In this document: one piece after another, positions 1 through 7,428 of the stretch
Layout: every line of letters begins with the position of its first letter
Position numbering within the stretch: the stretch's first letter is position 1
Source: Alkalicoccobacillus murimartini
GTDB lineage: Bacteria > Bacillota > Bacilli > Bacillales > Bacillaceae_D
Length of the DNA: 64,000 nt
Direction of reading: 5' to 3'
Assembly: GCF_030813245.1 (NCBI RefSeq)
Contig: NZ_JAUSUA010000001.1
Coordinates: 248,001-312,000, forward strand
The notes under the pieces: model-generated
Databases searched by the model: none
Seen by the model: the letters and a program-made list of their open reading frames with translations, nothing else
Told to the model about the DNA's origin: nothing
Made by a program: the position numbers and the translations under genes

Positions 1-842
1 ATGTCTTTAGTGGAGCTGAACTAACAAAGTTTTTTGCACTGCTTATGGTCATAAATGCCGTAGCTCCGCTTGTTGCACCTATTGTAGGAGGGGCCATTCT
101 TTGGTTACCTTTTACTGATTGGAGCACGATTTTTTACTTCTTAGCATTTGTAGGACTTGCTATTGTTGCTATGGTGATGTGGAAGCTAAAGGAGAGTCAT
201 CCACCAGAGCGTCGAACACCAAGCTCACTCCCCTTTACGTTAAAAACCTTTGGTGAACTATTTAGAGATAAATCGTTTATCGGTTATGCGTTAACACTTG
301 GATTTGCTCATGGGGGTAGCTTTGCATATGTATCGGGAACACCATTTGTGTACCAAGGTATTTATGGAGTATCCCCACAAACCTTCAGTATTTTGTTTGG
401 TATTAATGGGCTCGCTATTATTGGTGGGACGTGGCTTGTAGGGAGATACGTAGGTAGAATTTCAGAGCAGGCTTTTTTAAGAAGTGGTGTGATTCTCGCA
501 ACAGCCGCAACCGCGTTTCTATTAGTGATGACAGTATTAGAAGCTCCACTTGCTCTTATTGTTATTCCTATTTTCATTTACATGACGAGTATGGGAATGA
601 TTCTAACAACATCTTATACGTTGGGTATTAAAAAGCAAGCTCACCGAGCCGGAAGTGCGAGTGCACTATTAGGACTGTTTCCGCTTTTAATTGGGGCAAT
701 GGTAGCTCCACTTGTCGGTTTAGCAGAAGCATCCGCGGTTCCTATGGGAATCATTTTGTTTAGTACATGTCTAATTGCTCTTGGTTGTTTTTATTTTATT
801 GCAAAAAAAGGTGATCAAGAAGACTCAATGGCAAACGCATAA
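1..842 (+). CDS. Bcr/CflA-type MFS drug exporter, 5'-truncated
   Basis: The reading frame is open from the first bases of the window (frame 3) to the TAA at 840-842, so the N-terminal part of the gene lies outside. The visible part starts in the middle of the first half of a 12-TM transporter. It carries the APLVAPIVGG stretch typical of the Bcr/CflA group of the major facilitator superfamily, followed by roughly eight hydrophobic segments and a short charged C-terminus (KKGDQEDSMANA). Family members are proton-driven exporters of drugs such as bicyclomycin or of cysteine. The substrate cannot be told from sequence. The ATG at 45 is internal and should not be taken as the start. It lies just upstream of a histidine phosphatase gene with no visible terminator between them. 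Confidence 0.85.
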   Translation, partial: VFSGAELTKFFALLMVINAVAPLVAPIVGGAILWLPFTDWSTIFYFLAFVGLAIVAMVMWKLKESHPPERRTPSSLPFTLKTFGELFRDKSFIGYALTLGFAHGGSFAYVSGTPFVYQGIYGVSPQTFSILFGINGLAIIGGTWLVGRYVGRISEQAFLRSGVILATAATAFLLVMTVLEAPLALIVIPIFIYMTSMGMILTTSYTLGIKKQAHRAGSASALLGLFPLLIGAMVAPLVGLAEASAVPMGIILFSTCLIALGCFYFIAKKGDQEDSMANA

Positions 843-924
843 ACCTGAAAATTGCAGAGAGGCAAGCAGAGGTGTATGCTTTTAAAGAGAGATTTGATTT
901 TGTTAAAAGAAATAGGAGGCGCTT

Positions 925-1626
925 CTGATCGACACATCAAATGATATTACCCTACACCTCATTCGTCATGGTCAAACAATTTTTAACTTTCAAGATAAGG
1001 TACAAGGATGGTCTGACACACCATTAACTGAAAAGGGACGTACGGTTGCAGCTCGCCTTGGTCGTGGATTAAAGGAAAGAAGTATTGATGCGATCTATTC
1101 AAGCGACAGCGGCCGAGCCATTGAAACGGCAACGCTAATACGTGAACATAGTGAAAAGACAGACCTTGCCTTAAAAACAGTAAAAGGACTCCGAGAAATG
1201 TATTTTGGAAACTATGAAGGTGGACCTAACCCTGTTTTATGGGACGAAGTGAGAGAAAAAATAGTTCAGAGATACGACAAGGATGGCATCACACGTTCTG
1301 ACGCTGATATTGATGAAATATGCCAAACCGTTTCATTACTTGATCCAGAGGCCGAAGAATGGGATGCCTATACAAAAAGGTTATTCGATTCCTTGCAAGC
1401 CATCGTAGATGACGCTGAAAAGAATGGTCACAAAGATGTATACATTGTTTCGCACGGCCTAAGCATCCGAGTCATTCTTCATGTACTAAAATACGAAAGT
1501 GGCTATCTAAAAATCGAAAACACCAGCATATCCGAACTAATCTACAAAGCAGGAGCTTTCTCAGCATTCGGTTCCGTAAACAACACAGACCTACTAGTAG
1601 TAGAAGAAGAAATCATAACAGAATAA
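925..1626 (+). CDS. Histidine phosphatase family protein (phosphoglycerate mutase-like), probable CTG start
   Basis: This 233-residue protein has the catalytic RHG motif near the N-terminus (LIRHGQT, His about 15) and the second catalytic histidine in VSHGLSIR (about residue 177), as in cofactor-dependent phosphoglycerate mutase-like phosphatases. The first in-frame ATG (1198) would remove the RHG motif, so it cannot be the true start. The frame is open back to a TAG at 913-915. A perfect AGGAGG at 914-919 is followed five bases later by CTG (925) and eight bases later by ATC (928). No ATG, GTG or TTG lies in frame between, so a non-standard start is inferred. The substrate is unknown. A strong terminator follows. 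Confidence 0.85.
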   Translation: MIDTSNDITLHLIRHGQTIFNFQDKVQGWSDTPLTEKGRTVAARLGRGLKERSIDAIYSSDSGRAIETATLIREHSEKTDLALKTVKGLREMYFGNYEGGPNPVLWDEVREKIVQRYDKDGITRSDADIDEICQTVSLLDPEAEEWDAYTKRLFDSLQAIVDDAEKNGHKDVYIVSHGLSIRVILHVLKYESGYLKIENTSISELIYKAGAFSAFGSVNNTDLLVVEEEIITE

Positions 1627-1646
1627 CCTTCATATTAATGAAGAAA

Positions 1647-1682
1647 AAAACCTCTCAGAACAGTAAACTGAGAGGTTTTTTG
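1647..1682 (+). terminator. Rho-independent terminator after the histidine phosphatase gene
   Basis: The stem CCTCTCAG (1651-1658) pairs with CTGAGAGG (1668-1675). It is preceded by an A-run and followed by six T residues. Confidence 0.85.
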
Positions 1683-1720
1683 ATGTTGTTATTTTCTTCT
1701 TTGTCCCTCGAACTTAGCGG

Positions 1721-1829
1721 AAGGGATGGGGAGGCCGACTCCTAATGGAGTAAAGGGCAGTGTTGAAATACACTGGCGTAGCCAGTTTAGTTCAACGCCC
1801 GCCATTGGAAAGCGTACCCCCCATCCCTG
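1721..1829 (-). repeat. Structured intergenic repeat, copy A (minus orientation)
   Basis: Outer arms AGGGATGG (1722-1729) and CCATCCCT (1821-1828) enclose further complementary arms. Read on the minus strand, these are AATGG with CCATT, GGGC with GCCC, and ACTGGC with GCCAGT at the tip. On the minus strand the element shares fixed blocks with copy B at 15346-15449: ACGCTT-CC, TTGAACTAA, ATTTCAA and GTCGGCC. The paired arms differ between the copies but stay complementary. It sits in the space between the phosphatase terminator and the 3' end of the DUF3219 gene. It resembles the dispersed palindromic repeats I recall from alkaliphilic Bacillus genomes, but I cannot assign a name. Confidence 0.75.
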
Positions 1830-1903
1830 GAGCGGGTTAGAAGCACTAATGATCGACGCTTCTCAACTTTTGAAAGTATACGTAACCAAAGGTATGCTTT
1901 GAA

Positions 1904-2191
1904 TTATACCTTCTCAATAAACTCCACCTTAAATTCTCCAACCTCACCCTCGTGGTATAAATTAGTAATCGACGTAGAGTAAGAATGAATAGTAGCTTGA
2001 AAAGATAGCTCTTTTGAAGGAACTTGAATATGAAAATCATTTTTGTAAAGCAACACTGCAATATCATGGTACTGTTCATGTGTAACATCAAAAACAACAC
2101 CAAGAATTTGTGATTCTCCTTTTGTATCTTCCCAATGTTGCTTCGCTATAATAACCGTATCATTTATGGTAATCGTTAATTGCTCAGACAT
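1904..2191 (-). CDS. DUF3219 family protein (YkvR-like)
   Basis: A 95-residue soluble protein beginning MSEQLTITIND, with EQYHDIAVLLYKNDF and a C-terminal YSTSITNLYHEG segment. It resembles B. subtilis YkvR (DUF3219), which has no established biochemical function. The start at 2191 is chosen over the upstream ATG at 2221 because GGAGGAA lies nine bases before it. There are no membrane segments or signal peptide. The gene is divergent from the O-methyltransferase gene at 2274. The family assignment is from recalled similarity, so moderately sure. Confidence 0.7.
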   Translation of the reverse strand: MSEQLTITINDTVIIAKQHWEDTKGESQILGVVFDVTHEQYHDIAVLLYKNDFHIQVPSKELSFQATIHSYSTSITNLYHEGEVGEFKVEFIEKV

Positions 2192-2273
2192 AATAGTAAG
2201 TTCCTCCTTTTTGCATACCAAGTAATCCAGTATAGTGAAAGAGTACCTTAAAAAAAGCTAAGGGGGAATTAAA

Positions 2274-2957
2274 ATGACTCACACAAAATCATGGAAAGAT
2301 GTAGACTCATATTTTGAAGAGAAATTAATCCCAACAAATTCCGTAGTAGAAGACAATCTCAACAGAAATCGTAAGGCAAACCTGCCAGAGATTGACGTAT
2401 CACCCACACAAGGCAAGCTGCTTCATTTGCTTGCTAAAATGAATCGATCCACTTCTATTCTCGAAATTGGTACACTTGGTGGATATAGTACAATCTGGCT
2501 TGCTAACGCATTGCCTGCAGAAGGACATTTACTTTCACTGGAACTAGAGGAATCCCATGCAGAAGTAGCACGTAAGAATATTCAAGCCGCAGGACTAGAA
2601 TCTAAAGTGACCGTCCTCGTTGGTAAAGCGACTGACCTGTTACCCACTTTACAAAGGAACGGATATAGTCCGTTTGACTTTATATTTATTGATGCGGATA
2701 AACAGAACTACCCCACTTATTTCGAATGGGCTCTGAAGCTTGCTACCAATGGTGCAGTGATCATCGGAGACAATGTAGTTCGCAATGGTGAGGTGAGAAA
2801 TAAGGATAGTGCTGATGATCGTGTCCAAGGTGTGCGTCACTTTATGGATCTCTTGCAACAATCCGACGAAATAGATGCAACCGCGATTCAAACGGTTGGT
2901 AGTAAAGGATATGACGGATTTGTATTAGGGATTGTAAATAAGAAGAATAATGAATAG
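2274..2957 (+). CDS. Class I SAM-dependent O-methyltransferase (family 3)
   Basis: A 227-residue protein of the catechol/caffeoyl-CoA O-methyltransferase type. It has the SAM-binding motif ILEIGTLGGYST at about residues 63-74. The acidic VLVGKATDLLP segment follows, and then FIDADKQNYPTYF, whose Asp residues bind the divalent metal in this family. Its length is typical. The ATG at 2274 follows an AAGGGGGA ribosome binding site. It is monocistronic, with its own terminator downstream. The acceptor substrate is unknown; related bacterial enzymes act on catechol-like compounds or on tRNA hydroxyuridine (TrmR/YrrM), so function beyond methyl transfer is open. Confidence 0.85.
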   Translation: MTHTKSWKDVDSYFEEKLIPTNSVVEDNLNRNRKANLPEIDVSPTQGKLLHLLAKMNRSTSILEIGTLGGYSTIWLANALPAEGHLLSLELEESHAEVARKNIQAAGLESKVTVLVGKATDLLPTLQRNGYSPFDFIFIDADKQNYPTYFEWALKLATNGAVIIGDNVVRNGEVRNKDSADDRVQGVRHFMDLLQQSDEIDATAIQTVGSKGYDGFVLGIVNKKNNE

Positions 2958-2962
2958 AAATA

Positions 2963-2991
2963 GACCCCTTTGCTAATAAAGGGGGTTTTTA
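2963..2991 (+). terminator. Rho-independent terminator after the O-methyltransferase gene
   Basis: The stem ACCCCTTT pairs with AAAGGGGGT around a short loop (GCTAAT) and is followed by TTTTT. Confidence 0.8.
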
Positions 2992-3013
2992 TGTGTATTC
3001 CTAAAAAATAACT

Positions 3014-3056
3014 GAATTTATATAAAAGGATTTATATAAATTATACAGAATTTATA
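3014..3056. repeat. AT-rich direct repeats upstream of the AOS-family gene
   Basis: Three copies of a GAATTTATA-like unit start at about 3014, 3028 and 3048, directly before the ribosome binding site of the gene at 3086. They may be promoter and operator DNA. No match to a known box was recognised. Confidence 0.3.
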
Positions 3057-3085
3057 CATACATATGACTTGAGAGGGTGCTGTGT

Positions 3086-4297
3086 ATGAGTTTAAACTTG
3101 ATTCCAGGTTTTACTGATTTTCAACGTACTTATTCAGAATTATCACAGCTTCCTTTTTTTCGAATAAATGAAGGGATTGCCTCTAATCACATTACAGTGA
3201 AAGGTAGAAAAATGATTAATTACTCCACCTATAATTATTTAGGTTTAAATGGAATGAGTGAAATTAATTATGCGGTAATGCAAGCGTTGAATCAATATGG
3301 TACCTCTGTTTCCGGTAGTCGGCTTTTAAGTGGGGAAATTTTGCTTCATCAAAAGCTTGAACAAAAAATAGCTGATTTTATTGGAGTTGAGGATTGTCTA
3401 GTTCAAGTAGGAGGACATAGCACTAATGTTAATACGATTGGCCAATTAGTTTGTACACAAGATTTGGTGGTATGTGATGCTCTTGTTCACAACAGCATAA
3501 TTCAAGGTATTCGTCTCTCCGGTGCTAAAATGATTCGATTTAAGCATAATGATATGAGTCATTTGGAACAAATTCTTGAGAGGTTCAGAAAAAAGTTTCA
3601 AAATGTATTAGTGATTGTAGAAGGTGTGTACAGTATGGATGGGGATCTTTGTAAGCTACCCGAACTAGTCGTATTAAAGAAAAAATATCAAGCGTTATTA
3701 ATGATAGATGAGGCTCATTCAATTGGAACAATAGGAGTAGGGGGTAGAGGGATCACGAGTTATTATCAAACTGACGCTGATGAGGTTGATATTCTTATGG
3801 GTTCTTTAAGCAAATCACTTAACAGCTGTGGTGGATATATTGCCGGGGGAAAATCATTAATTACGTTCTTGAGATATAATTTATCCGGTTTTGTTTTTAG
3901 TGTCGGTATGAGTCCTTCTAACGCAGCCGCAGCCTATGAATCTCTTGATATCATTGAAAAATGTCCTGATCTTATCGAGCGTTTAACAAAGAATGCAGAG
4001 TACTTTCTTAAAAAATTGAAGGCATTAGGTGTTGATACAGGTCTAAGCGATCAATCACCCATCATTCCGCTTTTAATTGGAGAATCAGAAAAAGCACTAT
4101 GGTTTGCCGAAAAGCTGTACGATAAACAAATTAACGCGATGCCCATTATTTACCCCGCAGTTAAGGAAACAGAAGCAAGGATCCGTTTTTTTATGACAGC
4201 AGCGCATACAAAGCAGGATTTAGATCAAACAATACAAGCGATCAAAGAGATCTTAGAAGAAGAAAAACACATGCATTCAAATGAATGCTACATTTAA
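3086..4297 (+). CDS. Alpha-oxoamine synthase family PLP enzyme (BioF / KBL / serine palmitoyltransferase-like)
   Basis: This 403-residue fold-type I PLP enzyme condenses an amino acid with an acyl thioester in characterised relatives. Family signatures are YNYLGLNG near residue 47, SGSRLLSGE, the PLP-aspartate motif MIDEAHSIGTIG, and GSLSKSLNSCGGYIAG containing the internal-aldimine lysine. ATG 3086 is chosen over GTG 3077 because GAGAGGG lies about eight bases before it. No biotin, threonine-degradation or other pathway gene is adjacent, so the substrate is not indicated. The VQVGGHSTNVNTIGQL segment differs from typical BioF. It could be a sphinganine-type or secondary-metabolite synthase; this is inference. 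Confidence 0.8.
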   Translation: MSLNLIPGFTDFQRTYSELSQLPFFRINEGIASNHITVKGRKMINYSTYNYLGLNGMSEINYAVMQALNQYGTSVSGSRLLSGEILLHQKLEQKIADFIGVEDCLVQVGGHSTNVNTIGQLVCTQDLVVCDALVHNSIIQGIRLSGAKMIRFKHNDMSHLEQILERFRKKFQNVLVIVEGVYSMDGDLCKLPELVVLKKKYQALLMIDEAHSIGTIGVGGRGITSYYQTDADEVDILMGSLSKSLNSCGGYIAGGKSLITFLRYNLSGFVFSVGMSPSNAAAAYESLDIIEKCPDLIERLTKNAEYFLKKLKALGVDTGLSDQSPIIPLLIGESEKALWFAEKLYDKQINAMPIIYPAVKETEARIRFFMTAAHTKQDLDQTIQAIKEILEEEKHMHSNECYI

Positions 4298-4341
4298 AAT
4301 GTTCACCTATCGTTTATTCCATTTATAATCTTAGAGGTACA

Positions 4342-4405
4342 GACACAAGCAAGCCCACTCCAGCATAAGTATAAAAGATAGACTTATAGGAGGTGGGCTT
4401 GTGTC
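4342..4405 (+). promoter_or_regulatory. Inverted repeat able to sequester the sigK ribosome binding site and start codon
   Basis: GACACAAG (4342-4349) is complementary to CTTGTGTC (4398-4405), CCCAC (4354-4358) to GTGGG (4393-4397) and TCC (4359-4361) to GGA (4389-4391). Together they give 16 base pairs with two small bulges and a 27-nt loop. The right arm contains the AGGAGGTG Shine-Dalgarno and the GTG start of sigK. If the transcript begins upstream of 4342, folding would block translation. The transcription start was not identified. Confidence 0.5.
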
Positions 4406-5108
4406 GGGAATTCTTGCAGCAATCTCTTTTTTTGTAAAAGAAGTGGTTGTGTTTGTATCTTATGTGAAAAACAATGCGTTTCCTCAGCCATTAAAAAAAG
4501 AGGAAGAGCGAAAATACTTAGCGCTAATGGCTGAAGGGGATCCGGAGGCTCGAAATTTACTTATTGAACACAATTTGCGATTAGTTGCGCATATCGTTAA
4601 AAAATTTGAGAACACTCGTGAGGATACAGAAGACTTAATCTCAATTGGGACAATCGGACTGATTAAGGCGATTGAAAGTTATTCTGAAGGCAAAGGGACA
4701 AAGCTCGCTACGTATGCAGCGCGCTGTATTGAAAATGAAATTCTCATGCACTTAAGAGCATTAAAAAAAGTAAGGAAAGACGTTTCTTTACATGATCCAA
4801 TCGGAACAGATAAAGAAGGGAATGAAATTACTCTCATTGACGTTCTCCAAGAAGATGCTGCTGACATTGTGGATGTAATTCAAACAAAGATGGAGAAAAA
4901 GCAGATCTATGAGTATATCCATGTGCTAGATGACCGGGAAAAAGAAGTGATTGTTGGTCGCTTTGGCTTAAGCTTAGAGGAAGAGCGAACTCAGCGAGAA
5001 ATTGCTAAAGAGCTAGGAATATCAAGAAGTTATGTATCCCGAATTGAAAAGAGAGCCCTCATGAAGCTGTTTCATGAGTTTTACAAACAAAGTAAAGGCA
5101 AAGGTTAA
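4401..5108 (+). CDS. sigK: RNA polymerase sporulation sigma factor SigK (pro-sigma-K), uninterrupted
   Basis: A 235-residue late mother-cell sigma factor. Residues 1-20 form the hydrophobic pro-sequence ([20 protein letters not shown]), with the Ser-Tyr pair at 20-21 corresponding to the SpoIVFB cleavage region. Region 2 follows ([52 protein letters not shown]). Region 4 is the helix-turn-helix [23 protein letters not shown]. The start is GTG 4401 with an ideal AGGAGG. In B. subtilis the gene is split by the skin element and rebuilt by recombination; here one frame encodes the whole protein. It is monocistronic. An upstream inverted repeat covers the ribosome binding site. Confidence 0.97.
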   Translation: MSGILAAISFFVKEVVVFVSYVKNNAFPQPLKKEEERKYLALMAEGDPEARNLLIEHNLRLVAHIVKKFENTREDTEDLISIGTIGLIKAIESYSEGKGTKLATYAARCIENEILMHLRALKKVRKDVSLHDPIGTDKEGNEITLIDVLQEDAADIVDVIQTKMEKKQIYEYIHVLDDREKEVIVGRFGLSLEEERTQREIAKELGISRSYVSRIEKRALMKLFHEFYKQSKGKG

Positions 5109-5119
5109 TAAAGGAACGA

Positions 5120-5145
5120 AGACCATCTAGTTTACTGGATGGTCT
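5120..5145 (+). terminator. Hairpin after sigK, weak terminator candidate
   Basis: AGACCATC pairs with GATGGTCT around a 10-nt loop, about 12 bases after the sigK stop. There is no T-run after it, so intrinsic termination is uncertain. Confidence 0.4.
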
Positions 5146-5276
5146 AATGTGGTTACCTCAAGCATTTATTCATTTCATTCATATAAACATATTGAGTTAG
5201 ATTAGGTAAAAAAGGGTAATAGAGATTTATAGAAAATATCTTCCGAATAGAAACGGAGGAAAGCTGAGGTGGTAGG

Positions 5277-5489
5277 GTGCGAGGTCCTGGTAGGGGATTC
5301 ATTATATTTAATGCTTTGATTTTTTATGTTTGTTTCATTTTTGGTACATCTTTTCTTCTTATGAAAGGAAAAGATTTCATTAAATATGATGTAAGTCCTG
5401 GTCCAGTCCCTATACTCACAGTGCTCAGCTTAATTGGAGCGATATGGTTAACGTACCGATATAAAGTGATGAAAAAGAGAGGATTTTAG
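5277..5489 (+). CDS. Small two-TM membrane protein, unknown function
   Basis: A 70-residue protein starting at GTG (5277) after a GAGGTGG sequence. It begins MRGPGRG, then has a hydrophobic segment at about residues 8-29 and a second at about 45-61 (VPILTVLSLIGAIWLTY), and ends in a basic tail (KVMKKRGF). The two segments are joined by a short loop with KGKDFIKYDVSPGP. I do not recognise the family. The ribosome binding site, membrane topology and downstream hairpin argue that it is expressed. It lies alone between sigK and an AT-rich region. Confidence 0.6.
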   Translation: MRGPGRGFIIFNALIFYVCFIFGTSFLLMKGKDFIKYDVSPGPVPILTVLSLIGAIWLTYRYKVMKKRGF

Positions 5490-5512
5490 ATTATGATAAT
5501 GGGATAAATAGG

Positions 5513-5545
5513 CGGGTAGCTCTTTTAGCTATCGGTCTTTTTTTA
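5513..5545 (+). terminator. Terminator after the small membrane protein gene
   Basis: GGTAGCT pairs with AGCTATC (one G-T pair) around CTTTT, followed after a few bases by a run of seven T. Confidence 0.6.
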
Positions 5546-5727
5546 TTTAAATAATAGACTGAGAAATCAAATAGTTATTTTGAACTGCATTGATTTATGT
5601 TTAGTCTAAAGACTTATGTATTATATAAGTCTAAAATACTATAATATAAGTTTTTTATCTTGAATATTTAATACTTATTCTATAAGATACATAATATAGT
5701 AATATAATAGTCGTAAAGGAGTATTGT
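5546..5727. promoter_or_regulatory. AT-rich regulatory region with a perfect inverted repeat
   Basis: About 180 bases of strongly AT-rich DNA precede the gene at 5728. AGACTTAT (5610-5617) and ATAAGTCT (5625-5632) form a perfect 8-bp inverted repeat with 7-bp spacing, a typical shape for a dimeric repressor site. Several TATAAT-like sequences follow (5640-5712). No specific regulator is indicated. Confidence 0.4.
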
Positions 5728-5985
5728 ATGAAGTACAACGTAGAAGCATATTCATTTATATTAGTCATTCATCGAGGCATTATCAAACGATATTCGATCC
5801 CTTCCCATATGCATGAATCTTTAAGGTCAATGTCTACCTATTGCAAGGATTCAGTTGATACAACGATGTATAGAAAGATGGTTCATGCAGCGGATATTCA
5901 TCATGATATGAGTAGGTTTAGAAAAATAACGAAACAGAACCTAGTCTTCCTTGATAAATTCTCGAAGGAATTTATTCAGCCATAA
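5728..5985 (+). CDS. Hypothetical protein, 85 residues
   Basis: A soluble, basic protein rich in His, Ser and Met (MKYNVEAYSFILVIHRG near the start; VHAADIHHDMSRFRK in the middle). It has no membrane segment and no motif I recognise. AAAGGAG lies eight bases before ATG 5728, so translation is well supported. It sits directly downstream of the AT-rich region with an inverted repeat, and upstream of another small gene. The combination of AT-rich upstream DNA and no recognised relatives is compatible with acquired DNA, but that is only a suggestion. Confidence 0.6.
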   Translation: MKYNVEAYSFILVIHRGIIKRYSIPSHMHESLRSMSTYCKDSVDTTMYRKMVHAADIHHDMSRFRKITKQNLVFLDKFSKEFIQP

Positions 5986-6084
5986 TGTAAAGACACTTTC
6001 AAAGTTATGATTTTTAATAATGGGTTTAAGAACAGAATGATTAGGTTATATGAAGAGGGAAGCGAAATAAAGGGAGTCATGACT

Positions 6085-6231
6085 ATGCTGGATACACTTG
6101 AAGTTCAGTTATTAAGAAGAGAGTTAACCCGCTTAAGTAGGGAGCGTTACAAAAATAGCTCTATGAAAAAAGAACTAACCATTCAGATCAACCTCATACG
6201 TACGGTGCTACTTTCTGAAGCGACGGGTTAA
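6085..6231 (+). CDS. Hypothetical small helical protein, 48 residues
   Basis: The longest frame starts at ATG 6007, but that codon has no ribosome binding site. AGGGAG at 6071-6076 lies eight bases before ATG 6085, giving MLDTLEVQLLRRELTRLSRE and a C-terminal half continuing as an amphipathic helix (KKELTIQINLIRTVLLSEATG). It looks like a short coiled coil. The function is unknown and I recognise no family. It probably shares a transcript with the gene at 5728 and is closed by the strong terminator at 6261. Confidence 0.5.
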   Translation: MLDTLEVQLLRRELTRLSRERYKNSSMKKELTIQINLIRTVLLSEATG

Positions 6232-6260
6232 GGGAATCAAGTATTGTTAGTATTTTTATA

Positions 6261-6312
6261 AAAAAAGCCATAAGAGCTAACGGTTTGTGCCGACTCTTAT
6301 GGCTGTTTGTTT
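6261..6312. terminator. Bidirectional terminator between convergent genes
   Basis: GCCATAAGAG (6267-6276) pairs with CTCTTATGGC (6294-6303). An A-run lies on the left and a T-rich tail on the right, so it can serve both the small-gene unit and the reductase gene on the minus strand. Confidence 0.85.
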
Positions 6313-6319
6313 TATACAG

Positions 6320-7330
6320 TTAAGATGGATCTGAAATTTTTACTAATTGTTTTCCAATGTTCTTTCCAGTGAATAAACCGTTAAAAGCTTCAGGGATGCG
6401 ATCAAAGCCGTCAAGGATTGTTTCCTTAAATACGATCTCTTTGTTTTTTACATATTCGCTGAGCTCACTGTACGCTTTTTCATACTGGTCAGCGTAGTCG
6501 CCATAAAGAAATCCTTGCATTCTTGCACGAGTTTTGACTAAGTAGGTTTGGACACGGGGGCCACTATCCTTTTCCCCTTTTTTCAGATTATAAGCAGAGA
6601 TTGCTCCGCAAACGGGAATTCGTGCTAATGGATTAAGAAGTGGCCAAATATGGTCAGACACTTCGCCGCCGACATTTTCAAAGTAAACATCAATTCCATC
6701 TGGACACGCTTGTTTCAGAGCTTCTTCCATATTGTCTTCTTTATAATTGATCGCCGCTGAAAAACCAAGTTCATTCACTAGAAAGTCTACTTTTTCCTGT
6801 GAGCCAACAATGCCTACTGCACGAGCTCCTTTTAGGCGTGCTAATTGTCCTGCAATTGAACCAACAGCACCAGCAGCGCCTGAGATGACAACCGTTTCGC
6901 CTTCTTTAGGTTTGCCGATATCATCTAGACCAAAATAGGCAGTTAAGCCAGGCATACCAAGAGCTCCAAGCGCCGCTGAAATAGGGGCACCATGCATCTC
7001 TAATGTACGTACTTGATCAGGCTTTACAACAACATATTCTTGAAAAGGGAGCAGGCCTGAAACGATAGTCCCTTTAGGTATAGATGATACGTTTGATTCA
7101 ATTACTTCAGCAATGCTGCCGCCTGAGATGGCTTGGTTTAGTTCGAATGGGGCGATATACGATTTAGCATCGGACATACGGCCACGCATATAAGGATCAA
7201 CAGAAAGGTACAATGTTTTTACTAATAGCTCGTTGTCATTAGGAGATCCTATTTCAATTTCTTTTGTAGAAAAAGTGTGTTCGTCAGGTAATCCATTAGG
7301 ACGTTCTTGAAGTTGCAATTGTTTTTGCAT
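6320..7330 (-). CDS. NADP-dependent oxidoreductase, MDR family (YfmJ / CurA-like)
   Basis: A 336-residue zinc-independent medium-chain dehydrogenase/reductase. It begins MQKQLQLQERPNGLP and contains VDPYMRGRMSD and the Rossmann nucleotide-binding sequence VVISGAAGAVGSIAGQLARL. This is the leukotriene B4 12-hydroxydehydrogenase / prostaglandin reductase / curcumin reductase group, which reduces alpha,beta-unsaturated carbonyls with NADPH. No structural-zinc cysteine cluster is visible. The start at 7330 is chosen over 7357 because GGAGGA lies just upstream. It is monocistronic; a detoxification role is likely but the substrate is unknown. Confidence 0.88.
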   Translation of the reverse strand: MQKQLQLQERPNGLPDEHTFSTKEIEIGSPNDNELLVKTLYLSVDPYMRGRMSDAKSYIAPFELNQAISGGSIAEVIESNVSSIPKGTIVSGLLPFQEYVVVKPDQVRTLEMHGAPISAALGALGMPGLTAYFGLDDIGKPKEGETVVISGAAGAVGSIAGQLARLKGARAVGIVGSQEKVDFLVNELGFSAAINYKEDNMEEALKQACPDGIDVYFENVGGEVSDHIWPLLNPLARIPVCGAISAYNLKKGEKDSGPRVQTYLVKTRARMQGFLYGDYADQYEKAYSELSEYVKNKEIVFKETILDGFDRIPEAFNGLFTGKNIGKQLVKISDPS

Positions 7331-7428
7331 GAAAAATCCTCCTGTATTTGAATTCAATCTAATGTAACACGGGTAAAGGTCAAAAATAAAAATATTTGCC
7401 TATCTATTCAGAGGAAGGACGGATAAGA

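Noticed and set aside
4362-4380. Sigma-K/E -10 (CATAAGTATA) just before sigK
   Set aside because: Close to CATAnnnTA but shifted by one base and with no acceptable -35. It matters because it would exclude the left arm of the sigK hairpin, so it is kept as a caveat only.
6007-6084. Upstream ATG (6007) for the small helical protein
   Set aside because: No ribosome binding site precedes it, whereas ATG 6085 has AGGGAG at 8 bases.
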